From IMG/VR virus record IMGVR_UViG_3300005056_000021, positions 1 to 28,707 of that record: 28,707 nucleotides of DNA; one strand, given 5' to 3'. This document shows positions 6,382-14,396 of the stretch, in pieces (positions within the stretch are counted from its first letter, which is position 1; each line of letters starts with the position of its first letter). The DNA is from a virus. The notes beneath the pieces were generated by a model that ran no database searches, was not told where the DNA came from, and was given only the letters and a program-made list of their open reading frames with translations. The translations under genes and the position numbers were made by a program.

Positions 6382-6719
6382 TATACATCTCCTTCAACAT
6401 CAATCTTTCTAATCTTCCAAAGCGAATTAGCTAAATCCCACCAGAATCTATACCCAGTTTTATCTTCATCTAATTCACAGTTCTTGTCAGCCACTACCAT
6501 TATGTCTCTAGCTGTACCTTCAACATAAACAGGGAATAAGGAATACAAGCCAGCACCACTAACATCTACCCATTGACCATCGAGTGGTGCTAAGGGTAGT
6601 ATTAATGTTGCAGCAGCAGCAGTATTGTCCATGACAACTCTATCACCTGCTAGGGCTACGTAGCCATCACTCCGAGGAATGAAAGCTCTTTCGTTGTTAA
6701 TGCCTCCACCTATATTCAT
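6381..6719 (-). CDS. Hypothetical tail-region protein, 112 aa
   Basis: I cannot assign a family. The N-terminus is Gly-rich (MNIGGGINN), followed by beta-rich sequence with evenly spaced hydrophobics, and WWDLANSLWKIRKIDVEG near the end resembles the strand-rich C-terminal parts of phage tail adhesins. It sits between the two propeller cassettes and overlaps its neighbours by one base on each side, so it is translated with them. The Gly-rich start resembles the Gly runs near the start of the propeller proteins and may be a shared attachment segment. A small tail-tip or fibre accessory protein is the best guess. Confidence 0.55.
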   Translation of the reverse strand: MNIGGGINNERAFIPRSDGYVALAGDRVVMDNTAAAATLILPLAPLDGQWVDVSGAGLYSLFPVYVEGTARDIMVVADKNCELDEDKTGYRFWWDLANSLWKIRKIDVEGDV

Positions 6720-7021
6720 TATAAGGCTCCTTTGTATTCTTCGGTAGGCTTACCATCACTTAGTAGTTCTGCAACTCTATCTTCTAAGGTATAACTAGTT
6801 ACACCATTAGCTAGCAAGAAGGCTACTATATAATTGACTCCATCAATAGTCTTCTTGAAGTCTAGGTCGCAATATTGAGAATTGAATAATCTACTCATAA
6901 TAACTTTAGCTAGGGTATCATCCCCATCTAGTATAAGTACTTCTTCGTTTTCATCAAAACGCTTTTGCATTGAACCTACAGTAATTATTCTTGTAGGAGT
7001 TTTCTTAAGTTGTTTAATCAT
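6719..7021 (-). CDS. Propeller-partner protein, 100 aa, intact copy
   Basis: A soluble mixed alpha/beta protein of unknown family (landmarks RIITVGSMQKRF, EEVLILDGDD, CDLDF, FLLANGVTSYT, ELLSDGKP). It follows the first propeller gene with a 1-nt gap; a frameshifted relative follows the second propeller gene in the same way. This repeated pairing suggests that it works with the propeller protein, for example as a dedicated chaperone, as is common for phage fibres, or as a small virion subunit. The start at 7021 has AAAGG and AGGA purine runs upstream, and the gene overlaps the next one as TAATG. The function is not established. Confidence 0.65.
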   Translation of the reverse strand: MIKQLKKTPTRIITVGSMQKRFDENEEVLILDGDDTLAKVIMSRLFNSQYCDLDFKKTIDGVNYIVAFLLANGVTSYTLEDRVAELLSDGKPTEEYKGAL

Positions 7022-7022
7022 C

Positions 7023-7901
7023 TTATCCTACCTTTAAATACACTGGTCTGCCATTAGCGTCAGGGTCTAACTCGGCTGTTGGGTCACCAACGTATGAATT
7101 AGAAGTAATATCATACTTAATTAAGTTATCGTTAGTTTGGTCAGACACTAGTAAAAGTGAGCCATCCCAAGCCATGCCACTTACCTTATAGCTACCATTA
7201 GTATTCTCAAACCATGAGCCTGTGAATTTACCTTCTACTGTATATTGATGCATTTCACCAGCAGTTTCGCCTAACCAGAAGTGAGTGCCATCCCAAGTAA
7301 CTTCATTGAAGGAAACAAGTCTACCTGCTACTAACTCTATTGTAATTCCTGTCTCTACAAATAAGCTATCAAGTTGAAGTAGTTCTGGACCATTTAACAC
7401 CCAGAAGAAAGTACCGTCATGACAAATAGCTGATATAGAAACTCCTGCTGGGTGTGTAACTGCCCCACCACTAGTCCCATCTAGGTTATACCTAACTGTA
7501 GCATTACTTTGACATACATATATATGCGTACCATCAAATACAGAATCGTTAGGTCCAGATAGACCTGTGCCACCATAAGTATTTAATAGGTTACCAGCAG
7601 GGCTAAACTTAAGCATCTGGAAGAACCCATTAACACTATCAGTAGTTTCAATAATCCAAATGTTAGTGCCATCCCAAGAACAACCTCTAGGGTTATCTCT
7701 ATTACCTGTACTAAATATAGAGTCTTGTACTCCTTCTATAAACGAAGGAGCATTAGGATATACTGATGGGTTTGTTTCTACATAGCCAGTCCTTAGCCAT
7801 TGCCCACCTGAGTCATCTGTTAATTTTACAGTATAATCATTAAATGCTTTATAGGTGTTTATTGGTATACCACCACCACTTCTTCCTACTTCAATAGTCA
7901 T
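7023..7901 (-). CDS. Beta-propeller-like tail/receptor-binding candidate, first paralogue
   Basis: I place the start at ATG 7901 (MTIEVGRSGGG, 292 aa) because GGAG stands 8 nt ahead; the in-frame ATG at 7928 has no ribosome binding site and would overlap the fibre gene. The protein contains at least five blade-like motifs: WDGTNIWI, FDGTHIYV, HDGTFFWV, WDGTHFWL and WDGSLLLV, each about 40 residues apart. This is the pattern of NHL/Kelch-like beta-propellers. The C-terminus NGRPVYLKVG is shared with the paralogue at 5482-6381. It lies directly after the tail fibre gene, so a role in host-surface binding is likely but inferred. No catalytic residues were recognised. Confidence 0.65.
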   Translation of the reverse strand: MTIEVGRSGGGIPINTYKAFNDYTVKLTDDSGGQWLRTGYVETNPSVYPNAPSFIEGVQDSIFSTGNRDNPRGCSWDGTNIWIIETTDSVNGFFQMLKFSPAGNLLNTYGGTGLSGPNDSVFDGTHIYVCQSNATVRYNLDGTSGGAVTHPAGVSISAICHDGTFFWVLNGPELLQLDSLFVETGITIELVAGRLVSFNEVTWDGTHFWLGETAGEMHQYTVEGKFTGSWFENTNGSYKVSGMAWDGSLLLVSDQTNDNLIKYDITSNSYVGDPTAELDPDANGRPVYLKVG

Positions 7902-7902
7902 A

Positions 7903-9228
7903 TTAAAGACTCCATGTTGTAACGCCATCAGACGTTAGTGTTAATCTAGCAGCACCTACCCAAGTAATACTTGTGTCTGTACCATCTTTATCTTCTACCA
8001 AGTCAGTACCAGAACGTATTAACATAGGAGTTTGGTCGCTGTACTTATCAGGTAGCTCCACTACTAATATAGTGTCAGCTTCCACAGTATTAGCCAAAGG
8101 TATAGTAAATGTACCACTATCTCTAATTTGATTAATAACTCCACCAGTAATGACAAAGCCATTGATAGTATGAGGTATTAACTTATGAGAAGCATCTTCA
8201 CCATCCAAACCATCTTTAGCTCTTTCAAATACAGCCCACTCACTAACACCATCTGACACTAGCTCAACTAAGGCAGGTCCGATAAAGTTTAGTACATTAT
8301 CTGTACCAGTAGAGTTTCTGAATAAGTCACCACCATCAGCCGTAACACTAGGTGTTTTGGTCTTGTAGTTATCAGATAGTTCTATGTACATAATAGTATT
8401 TACATCAACACTGTTAGCAGCAGGAGCAGTAAAGCTTCCACTGTCTCTAAGTTGATTGATAACACCACCAGTAATAGTCTCACCTGAAACAGTCATGGGG
8501 TTTACTGTCGTAACACCTTCATCTACTGCCCAGTTATTATCTTTACGAGTGTAAGCCTTACCATCAGCAGGAGCATCAGGAATAGTACCTGCTACATCAG
8601 CCTGAGTAGGCTTATTACCTTCATGGTAAATACTCCAACCATCAGCATTTAAGTCTACACTATTAGGGTCAGTTACATTGGCAGCGTTATATACCATCAA
8701 CTTACCACGAACATTACCAAATATTAGGTTGTCGTAAGTAATACCTTCTACATTTAAAGCTATGATACTATTCTTATTCAAAAGAGTTAGGTCATTGCTT
8801 TCCCATAGTTCGGTAGAAGTACGTACATTCACTGCATCTAACTTAACTCCTTCTTTAGGTAGTAAGTTAGAGTAAGCACTAGCATTACTACTAAACACTG
8901 TACCAGCTACCCAGTAAGAGTTAGTTACATCTGCTATAGGGTCTTGAGGATTTGAGCCAGCAGCATCATTATGTGTAGTAATACACGTATAAATTATGTT
9001 ACCAGCCTTAACTCGCGCACCAGCTTGGTAAGCTATTAAGTCCTGCCAAGGGTATACGTCACTCTCAGCATAAGATAGTTTAGCTTTGTCTAGTCCTTGT
9101 AGGACATAGTTAAAATTTTGGAAGGTAGGTATTTCCGCTTCCCAACCAGTCTGGTATTTGGTATCAGTAGGGTCAGTAACCCCACCAGTATCAGCCCAGA
9201 TTAAATGTAATCCTTGAGGATTTGTCAT
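7903..9228 (-). CDS. Tail fibre protein with duplicated C-terminal domain
   Basis: This 441-aa protein begins with a segment typical of virion attachment (WADTGGVTDPTDTKYQTGW), then a carbohydrate-binding-like motif around residues 55-100 (YPWQDLIAYQAGARVKAG, then IIYTCITTHNDAAGSNP), a middle domain with YHEGNKPTQADVAGTIP as in many fibre repeats, and two tandem copies of a domain of about 95 aa. The copies start TITGGVINQLRDSG and VITGGVINQIRDSG and are joined by a GLDGED collagen-like turn. It follows the gpI-like baseplate gene, the usual place for a fibre. The fibre call is well supported by context; the receptor is unknown. Confidence 0.75.
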   Translation of the reverse strand: MTNPQGLHLIWADTGGVTDPTDTKYQTGWEAEIPTFQNFNYVLQGLDKAKLSYAESDVYPWQDLIAYQAGARVKAGNIIYTCITTHNDAAGSNPQDPIADVTNSYWVAGTVFSSNASAYSNLLPKEGVKLDAVNVRTSTELWESNDLTLLNKNSIIALNVEGITYDNLIFGNVRGKLMVYNAANVTDPNSVDLNADGWSIYHEGNKPTQADVAGTIPDAPADGKAYTRKDNNWAVDEGVTTVNPMTVSGETITGGVINQLRDSGSFTAPAANSVDVNTIMYIELSDNYKTKTPSVTADGGDLFRNSTGTDNVLNFIGPALVELVSDGVSEWAVFERAKDGLDGEDASHKLIPHTINGFVITGGVINQIRDSGTFTIPLANTVEADTILVVELPDKYSDQTPMLIRSGTDLVEDKDGTDTSITWVGAARLTLTSDGVTTWSL

Positions 9229-9230
9229 AG

Positions 9231-9926
9231 TTACACCTGTGTTATTGTAAATGTTACGCCAGCTGGCACGAAGTACTTAGTCATGTAGAGGATAAGACCT
9301 ATTTCTTGGTCGGATACATCACCGCCAGATATAAGTAAGTCTACTCTTCGGTTATCAATACCACCTACTCCACTGTCACTATCTCTTAATTCAAACACAC
9401 TAGGTGCCCTATTAAGCAAAGTACCAATAATGAAGTATGTTAGTGTTAGGTCACAAGTCTCTCTATTAAGTAGTGCAGCCTTAGCTAGTAACATTCTTCT
9501 GTAAGTTATATCATCAAGAGCAGTTATCTCTCCATCTCCTATGTTTTCATCTTTGAAGATACCACCAATAGCAGGAGTAGTTTCATTAGACATACCTGCT
9601 ACATCTAAAGCACCTTGGAAACCAAAGAATACGGTAGGTAGTATGACAGACCTTTGTTGTTGTAGGATAATACCTATAACATCTAGTTGTGTACCTACAG
9701 CTAATTCAATGAATCTTCCATAGTACACTTCTGCGGTCTGTTCAAACAATAAATCCAGTTCAGATATGAAAGCCATAAAGTACTCTTTCATATTAGGGCT
9801 GTTAGCATATTGACTTAACAACATACCATCCATTATTTGCTCGCCCTTGTCTGGAATTATCTCGGATATAAAATCTAAATCTACAGGTGGTCTAAATGGG
9901 TTTCTGTCACTAAGTAATTCATTCAT
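9231..9926 (-). CDS. DUF2612 / gpI-like baseplate protein
   Basis: This 231-aa protein has the hallmarks of the DUF2612 family, the position equivalent of P2 gpI: an N-terminal helical part with LAVGTQLDVIGIIL, a central DITYRRMLLAKAALLNRETC, and a C-terminal VPAGVTFTI, where many relatives end in a similar P-AG-V strand. Such proteins sit at the baseplate periphery and link the wedge to the fibres. It overlaps the gpJ-like gene by one base (TAATG) and precedes the fibre gene, the order expected for P2- and Mu-like baseplates. Confidence 0.8.
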   Translation of the reverse strand: MNELLSDRNPFRPPVDLDFISEIIPDKGEQIMDGMLLSQYANSPNMKEYFMAFISELDLLFEQTAEVYYGRFIELAVGTQLDVIGIILQQQRSVILPTVFFGFQGALDVAGMSNETTPAIGGIFKDENIGDGEITALDDITYRRMLLAKAALLNRETCDLTLTYFIIGTLLNRAPSVFELRDSDSGVGGIDNRRVDLLISGGDVSDQEIGLILYMTKYFVPAGVTFTITQV

Positions 9927-11077
9927 TAGTTCACCACTGTAATAATTATCTTATCCGAAGTAGTAGCTGCGTATTCATCAGATGCAACTGGTATGTTAAT
10001 AATATCATACGAGATACCATCATTACCAATCTCTAATATGTTAACTTGAGCTTTAGCATAAGGAGTAATAATACCAAACAGTCTAGACCATATGATATCT
10101 TCACTAGTATCTAAACTATTAATATGAGCTACTAAGTCAGCTATAATAGCTTCTTCTGCACCAGCATATTCCTCTTCCAAGAACAATATTTCAATGTTTA
10201 TGTATACATCTAAAGCTACTGCTTTACTAAAGCTAACATCATGAGGATTACCTTCGACATCATTTACTGTAACTGTAGTAGAGCCAAAGGTAGGACACCC
10301 AAGACTTTTAGTTTGAAGTATGATTGTTGCTATATCTTCGTCAGTTACCGCTGGGTCAATCTCTCCTACTGTAACATGTATAGTATTAGCAGGAGTACCA
10401 TCAGGTAGTGGGTCAATAGGATGGTCATTGTTTAATACAACTACTTGTCCTATCTCCAAGTTCTCTGATAACCTTGCCTTAATAACATCAACAGCAGAAT
10501 TATAGTTCCTAAGAACAGTTCTATTACGTAGGTTACGGTATTGTACATCAGTCTGTGGAGGAAGCCCTACACGACCTGCTGCTGGGTTGTCTACACTATT
10601 TAGTCCTGCAATAGCATCTACTATGACGTTAATAGTATTTATATCTACATTAGTAGTACCAGATACAATAGACACTACAGGTACAGAAGAAGGTATAATA
10701 GCATCGAAGTTAGAAGTAAATATATCTCCATTAGCATTAGCTACTTGTGTGCCTCTAGGTACTAACGTACCAGTTACACCTTCAAAATCTACAACAACTT
10801 GTGAGCGAGTAGCTGCACCATAAGGTAGACCAGTAAGCAAGCCAATGTTTCTTAGTCCATCACCAACTGCCAAATTAGGGTTGTAGCTGTTATATACTAA
10901 GTTAAGTTCTGACCATACTTGGGATAGTTCGAAAGAGAATATCTCTACCAACTGCCCATCAGGAGACTCGGAACTTAAATCAATTCCTGGACTAAAAGCT
11001 TCTAGCCTAGCACCGATTCTTCCTACTATCTCTTGAAATGTTGAGGGTATAAAACCCTCTCTTGTTAACCCTGCCAT
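9926..11077 (-). CDS. Baseplate J-like wedge protein
   Basis: This 383-aa protein matches the baseplate J family (P2 gpJ, Mu gp47, T4 gp6 class). The N-terminus GFIPSTFQEIVGRIGARLEAF is typical, followed by SPDGQLVEIFSFELSQVWSEL, LLTGLPYGAATRSQVVVDFEG, LVPRGTQVANANGDIFTS and the central DNPAAGRVGLPPQTDVQYRNLR, which are recurring landmarks of the family. It forms the wedge ring that contracts open during infection. The start codon at 11077 directly follows the stop of the gp25-like gene. Length is normal for the family. Confidence 0.9.
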   Translation of the reverse strand: MAGLTREGFIPSTFQEIVGRIGARLEAFSPGIDLSSESPDGQLVEIFSFELSQVWSELNLVYNSYNPNLAVGDGLRNIGLLTGLPYGAATRSQVVVDFEGVTGTLVPRGTQVANANGDIFTSNFDAIIPSSVPVVSIVSGTTNVDINTINVIVDAIAGLNSVDNPAAGRVGLPPQTDVQYRNLRNRTVLRNYNSAVDVIKARLSENLEIGQVVVLNNDHPIDPLPDGTPANTIHVTVGEIDPAVTDEDIATIILQTKSLGCPTFGSTTVTVNDVEGNPHDVSFSKAVALDVYINIEILFLEEEYAGAEEAIIADLVAHINSLDTSEDIIWSRLFGIITPYAKAQVNILEIGNDGISYDIINIPVASDEYAATTSDKIIITVVN

Positions 11078-11437
11078 TTACATACTCCAAGGTATTGTTA
11101 GGTCTATGCCACCATATATAGTAGTAGCTAGGAATGTTACAGTGAGAGTCCGTTTAGATAACTCTAATGAAAAGGAGTCTATCTTCTGAACTCCCTTGCA
11201 ACTGAGAATTACCGCCCTTGCTCTAAATTCAATATCAAACAAGTCGGGGTTACGTTTAAAATCATCATAGTTAATCCAGCCCTTACTAGTATCAAGTCGC
11301 CACTCCCCAAGTAGGGTTAGTAGTTTACTCTTTACTAGTTGGACTGTATAGCGACCATCTACTACACGAGCGATTCCGCCACCATCTAACTTGATGATAT
11401 CATTGGTTGCACTGTCAAGTGCGATTTGTTGTGTCAT
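11078..11437 (-). CDS. gp25-like baseplate wedge protein
   Basis: This 119-aa protein has the gp25/W-type pattern: VQLVKSKLLTLLGEWRLDTSKGW, here seen as LLTLLGEW then GWINYDDF, followed by a helix RARAVILSCKGVQKIDSF and a strand-rich end. In T4, P2 and Mu this protein nucleates the sheath at the baseplate wedge. Its position, between the spike and the gpJ-like protein, agrees with the canonical V-W-J order. Length is as expected for the family. Confidence 0.85.
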   Translation of the reverse strand: MTQQIALDSATNDIIKLDGGGIARVVDGRYTVQLVKSKLLTLLGEWRLDTSKGWINYDDFKRNPDLFDIEFRARAVILSCKGVQKIDSFSLELSKRTLTVTFLATTIYGGIDLTIPWSM

Positions 11438-11445
11438 AAGTTATC

Positions 11446-12246
11446 CTATATAGGTGGACTAGTGTTAGGTGTTCCATGAGCATGAACATGGTCTTTAAGA
11501 CTCTTACCTCCTCCAACACAATCAGTAGTAGCATCAACAGTACCAGTAGTATTAATATCTTTAGTGGTCATAGTGTCCTGAACATCAAGAGTACCAGTTA
11601 TGGTAGTAGCAGGTGTATCAATCAATACCGAAGTCTCAGCTGTTATCGAAGCAGTGTCACAAGTAACATCTACTGTTTCCTCAGCTGCTACTAAGGCAGT
11701 AGTACAATTAACAACTACCGCAGGAGCATTAATAGTAAGAGAAACAGAACTATCTATAACAATAGAAAGGTCTTCCTTCAAAGTTATAATTTGAAAGTCT
11801 TCCTTAGCTTCATGGTCAACATTATCATTCACCCATGTGCTATCAGTAGCAGAGAATCTTTTAACTGCTCTAGGTAAGGTATTAAACCCTACAGTCGCAA
11901 AGCCATCATCTTCACTGAACTGTCTAAGCAATTGAGGTTTAGGTAAGTTAGCAAGTAGCCCTGCTTCATTCTTATCTTCGTATAACCAATGGTCATACCC
12001 TACTTGACTGAAACTAATGATACAAGTATCGCCAACCTTGATGGGGAAGGTCATATGCCAACCACCACCACCTACTGTATGTACTGGTACACCTTCCAAA
12101 GGCTCTCTCAACTTAATATCTGATATAGAGTCAGCAGAACTAAATATAGTCTCCGCACAAATCTGTATAGTAGCAGTTTGAGTTTCTGGGAAGAACTCTA
12201 CTATCCTAGCAGGTAACATAAAAGAATACTTTTGTAAGTCTAGCAT
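11446..12246 (-). CDS. Baseplate central spike (Gp138/gpV-like), metal-tipped
   Basis: I use ATG 12246 (266 aa), one base after the stop of the preceding gene; an in-frame GTG 12 nt upstream lacks a ribosome binding site. The N-terminal half looks like an OB-fold (ARIVEFFPETQTATIQI, then PIKVGDTCIISFSQ). The second half is a Val/Thr/Ile-rich needle with regularly alternating residues, as in intertwined beta-helices. The extreme C-terminus DHVHAHG (H253, H255, H257 in this numbering) resembles the His-rich iron-binding apex of P2 gpV and phi92 gp138. It pierces the outer membrane on sheath contraction, which supports a Gram-negative host. It ends in TAG. Confidence 0.88.
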   Translation of the reverse strand: MLDLQKYSFMLPARIVEFFPETQTATIQICAETIFSSADSISDIKLREPLEGVPVHTVGGGGWHMTFPIKVGDTCIISFSQVGYDHWLYEDKNEAGLLANLPKPQLLRQFSEDDGFATVGFNTLPRAVKRFSATDSTWVNDNVDHEAKEDFQIITLKEDLSIVIDSSVSLTINAPAVVVNCTTALVAAEETVDVTCDTASITAETSVLIDTPATTITGTLDVQDTMTTKDINTTGTVDATTDCVGGGKSLKDHVHAHGTPNTSPPI

Positions 12247-12247
12247 G

Positions 12248-13423
12248 TTAGCACCCACAAGATATTTTAGTTAGAGTAACAGGATTAGGTTTACCGAAAG
12301 TATTGTCAGCTAAGGTTTCACCTAAAGAACTAGCACCATTAAGGATTAAATCAATACTAGGTAAGTTGTTTATTATATCTTGTTGTATGGCTTCCGAAGA
12401 GCCAGCTATAGAACTGTTACCAGTTGCACCAGCTACTACACAATCTATCCCAACACCTAATATAATTTGACCTAGTGTCTGGTTTCCATTAACACCAGTA
12501 ATAGAATACTTACCTCCATACAAAGAGGACTCTAGTTTACCAAATACTGTATCAATTTCATCATCTACTACATCTACAATAGCCTCTTCTGTATTCTCTG
12601 AGATACAAGCACTTACTGTACTTGCTCCAGAACTTAGGCTTATATCAGGTAAGCTAGGGAGTGCATCAGCTATTGAGTTTATGAAGTCATTAGATTCAAT
12701 GATGCCATTGTAGTCTGTTATACTAGTACTAATAAGGTGGTGGGTAGTGCTTGATGTTAAGTCACTTGCCACCCTCTCATAGGTAGTAATACTAGTATTC
12801 CCAAGGTCATCCCTAGATTGTATCTGGAAGCTTTCATTCATATCTACTATGGCTTCTGAGAGTTTTGCACTTGTGCTTATTGGTATGCCAGCATTAGCAA
12901 ACTCAGCAACCCTAGCTTCTCTTTTGTTAGCAGACAATTCAGTAAATACTAGTAAGTTAGGTTTGTTACCATTTATAGTAGTAGCTAGTTGAACCTCTTC
13001 ACCTCGCATTGTGAATTCCATCATGTCAGTCTTACCAGCAACTAACTTAGTCTTAAACTTAGTAAATATTACAGGGTCGTACTTTCCATAATTGGTAGTT
13101 ACTTTACAAGGTACAGCACCTCTTACTAATTCTTTAAGTACAGCAAACATTAATCGAACAACATTCTTACTGTCATCAAAGTTATTAAATGTCTCCCCAC
13201 CAACTACTTGATGATTAGTTACTGCACCACTAATGGTGACTACCCTATTCATCTTAATAGCATGGTTACTAATATTGAACCCAGACTGTACAGGGAACTT
13301 AGTTATTTGTGTAGTAGCTTCATGTTCTTCGGCAATAACTGTATGAAATCTAAGTGTGGATTCTACTCCATCTACTTCATATATTATTTGGGCTTTATCA
13401 GGTGGTGTGAAAGTTGCAGCCAT
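12248..13423 (-). CDS. Dit-like baseplate protein
   Basis: This 391-aa protein starts with a beta-rich domain of the Dit-like/hub-associated kind: VTISGAVTN near residue 60, a following insertion with VVRLMFAVLKEL, and then GKYDPVIFTKFKTKLVAGKTDMMEFTM. These are typical of the Dit-like N-terminal domain of myophage baseplate proteins encoded between the tape measure and the spike. The C-terminal half (after about residue 200) is Ser/Thr/Ile-rich and not recognised. It ends in two Cys (SCGC). It precedes the spike gene by one base and follows the hub gene. It is likely a central baseplate ring component. Confidence 0.7.
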   Translation of the reverse strand: MAATFTPPDKAQIIYEVDGVESTLRFHTVIAEEHEATTQITKFPVQSGFNISNHAIKMNRVVTISGAVTNHQVVGGETFNNFDDSKNVVRLMFAVLKELVRGAVPCKVTTNYGKYDPVIFTKFKTKLVAGKTDMMEFTMRGEEVQLATTINGNKPNLLVFTELSANKREARVAEFANAGIPISTSAKLSEAIVDMNESFQIQSRDDLGNTSITTYERVASDLTSSTTHHLISTSITDYNGIIESNDFINSIADALPSLPDISLSSGASTVSACISENTEEAIVDVVDDEIDTVFGKLESSLYGGKYSITGVNGNQTLGQIILGVGIDCVVAGATGNSSIAGSSEAIQQDIINNLPSIDLILNGASSLGETLADNTFGKPNPVTLTKISCGC

Positions 13424-13432
13424 TTTATCTCC

Positions 13433-14395
13433 TTAGCCCCACCATTTGGTAGTAGGCATTGTAGTTCCTGGAGTTGGCGAAGTGGCAGCTACTTGCGTAA
13501 GCCAGTCACCTGTCCAGTTAGAACCTTTATGTTGAACTGATAATGCTTGGTACTTACTAAATCCAGCAACCTTATCTTTCAAGTAGTCTTGTGCTACTTC
13601 TAAGGTTGCTTCGTCTGTACTAGTTCCTAGCGTGAGCAGTTCTGTTATATCAAGAACTGAGGAAGGTTTGATTAGAGGGTCAAGGTTAGATATTACACTT
13701 AACGTAGCTGGTCCTATCTTAGGGTTAGACCTCATATTAGAAGTTGCTAATGTAATATCAGCAGGGTTACTAAAGTAGTCAGTCTGTTCAAAGTTCTTAA
13801 AGTCTGGCTTATACATAAGGACAATTTTGTTGCCCTCAGTGTATAAGTTAAACTTGAATTGACTACCAAGAACTTGCAAGATACTAAGCAAAGAGCCTTG
13901 TAGTCTTGCATGTTCCTGAGAAGGTACAGTGTTTAGTATTTCATTAGGGAAATGCTTAAACTCCAAACCTCCACTAAATCCAGTATCGCCTATAGCAGCA
14001 CCAACCATGGTAGCAAGAGAAGGTCTTAGTACCTTTATATCTACTTGCTTCTCTAAGAATACTTTACGTAAATTAGAGTAGCAATACATATTAAATACGC
14101 TATTAGGTACTTGTATTTCTTCTAGGGCATTACTAATATACATACGGTCTACTACTAGTTTAGGTTCTTCGTCATGCAAAGCAGTCTTAATAGTTATAAA
14201 GCTAGCATTACCTGCATCACTAATCTTCTTAATAGTATTTGGATTTAGGTTAGTTAGAGTCACCTTAGCTACACTGTAGTTAGGTATATGACGTACATCA
14301 AAGTCTATCTTTAAACTATCTGTCTCAAACACCAACTGACCATCTTCACTAAAGATTTGTAGTAGGACATATTGCCCAAACTTCTTAATAGCCAT
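13433..14395 (-). CDS. Baseplate hub protein (gp27/gpD-like)
   Basis: This 320-aa protein looks like the tail hub. It begins with a beta-barrel-like section (FGQYVLLQIFSEDGQLVFET, then FDVRHIPNYSVAKVTLTNLN), has a central GDTGFSG and a repeat barrel around residues 120-250, and ends with the typical hub closing motif VQHKGSNWTGDWLTQV, followed by a Pro/Thr-rich tail. Its ribosome binding site GGAGG (5 nt spacing) lies in the last codons of the tape measure gene. Position between tape measure and Dit-like protein supports a gp27-like adaptor that holds the spike. Confidence 0.8.
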   Translation of the reverse strand: MAIKKFGQYVLLQIFSEDGQLVFETDSLKIDFDVRHIPNYSVAKVTLTNLNPNTIKKISDAGNASFITIKTALHDEEPKLVVDRMYISNALEEIQVPNSVFNMYCYSNLRKVFLEKQVDIKVLRPSLATMVGAAIGDTGFSGGLEFKHFPNEILNTVPSQEHARLQGSLLSILQVLGSQFKFNLYTEGNKIVLMYKPDFKNFEQTDYFSNPADITLATSNMRSNPKIGPATLSVISNLDPLIKPSSVLDITELLTLGTSTDEATLEVAQDYLKDKVAGFSKYQALSVQHKGSNWTGDWLTQVAATSPTPGTTMPTTKWWG

Positions 14396-14396
14396 G

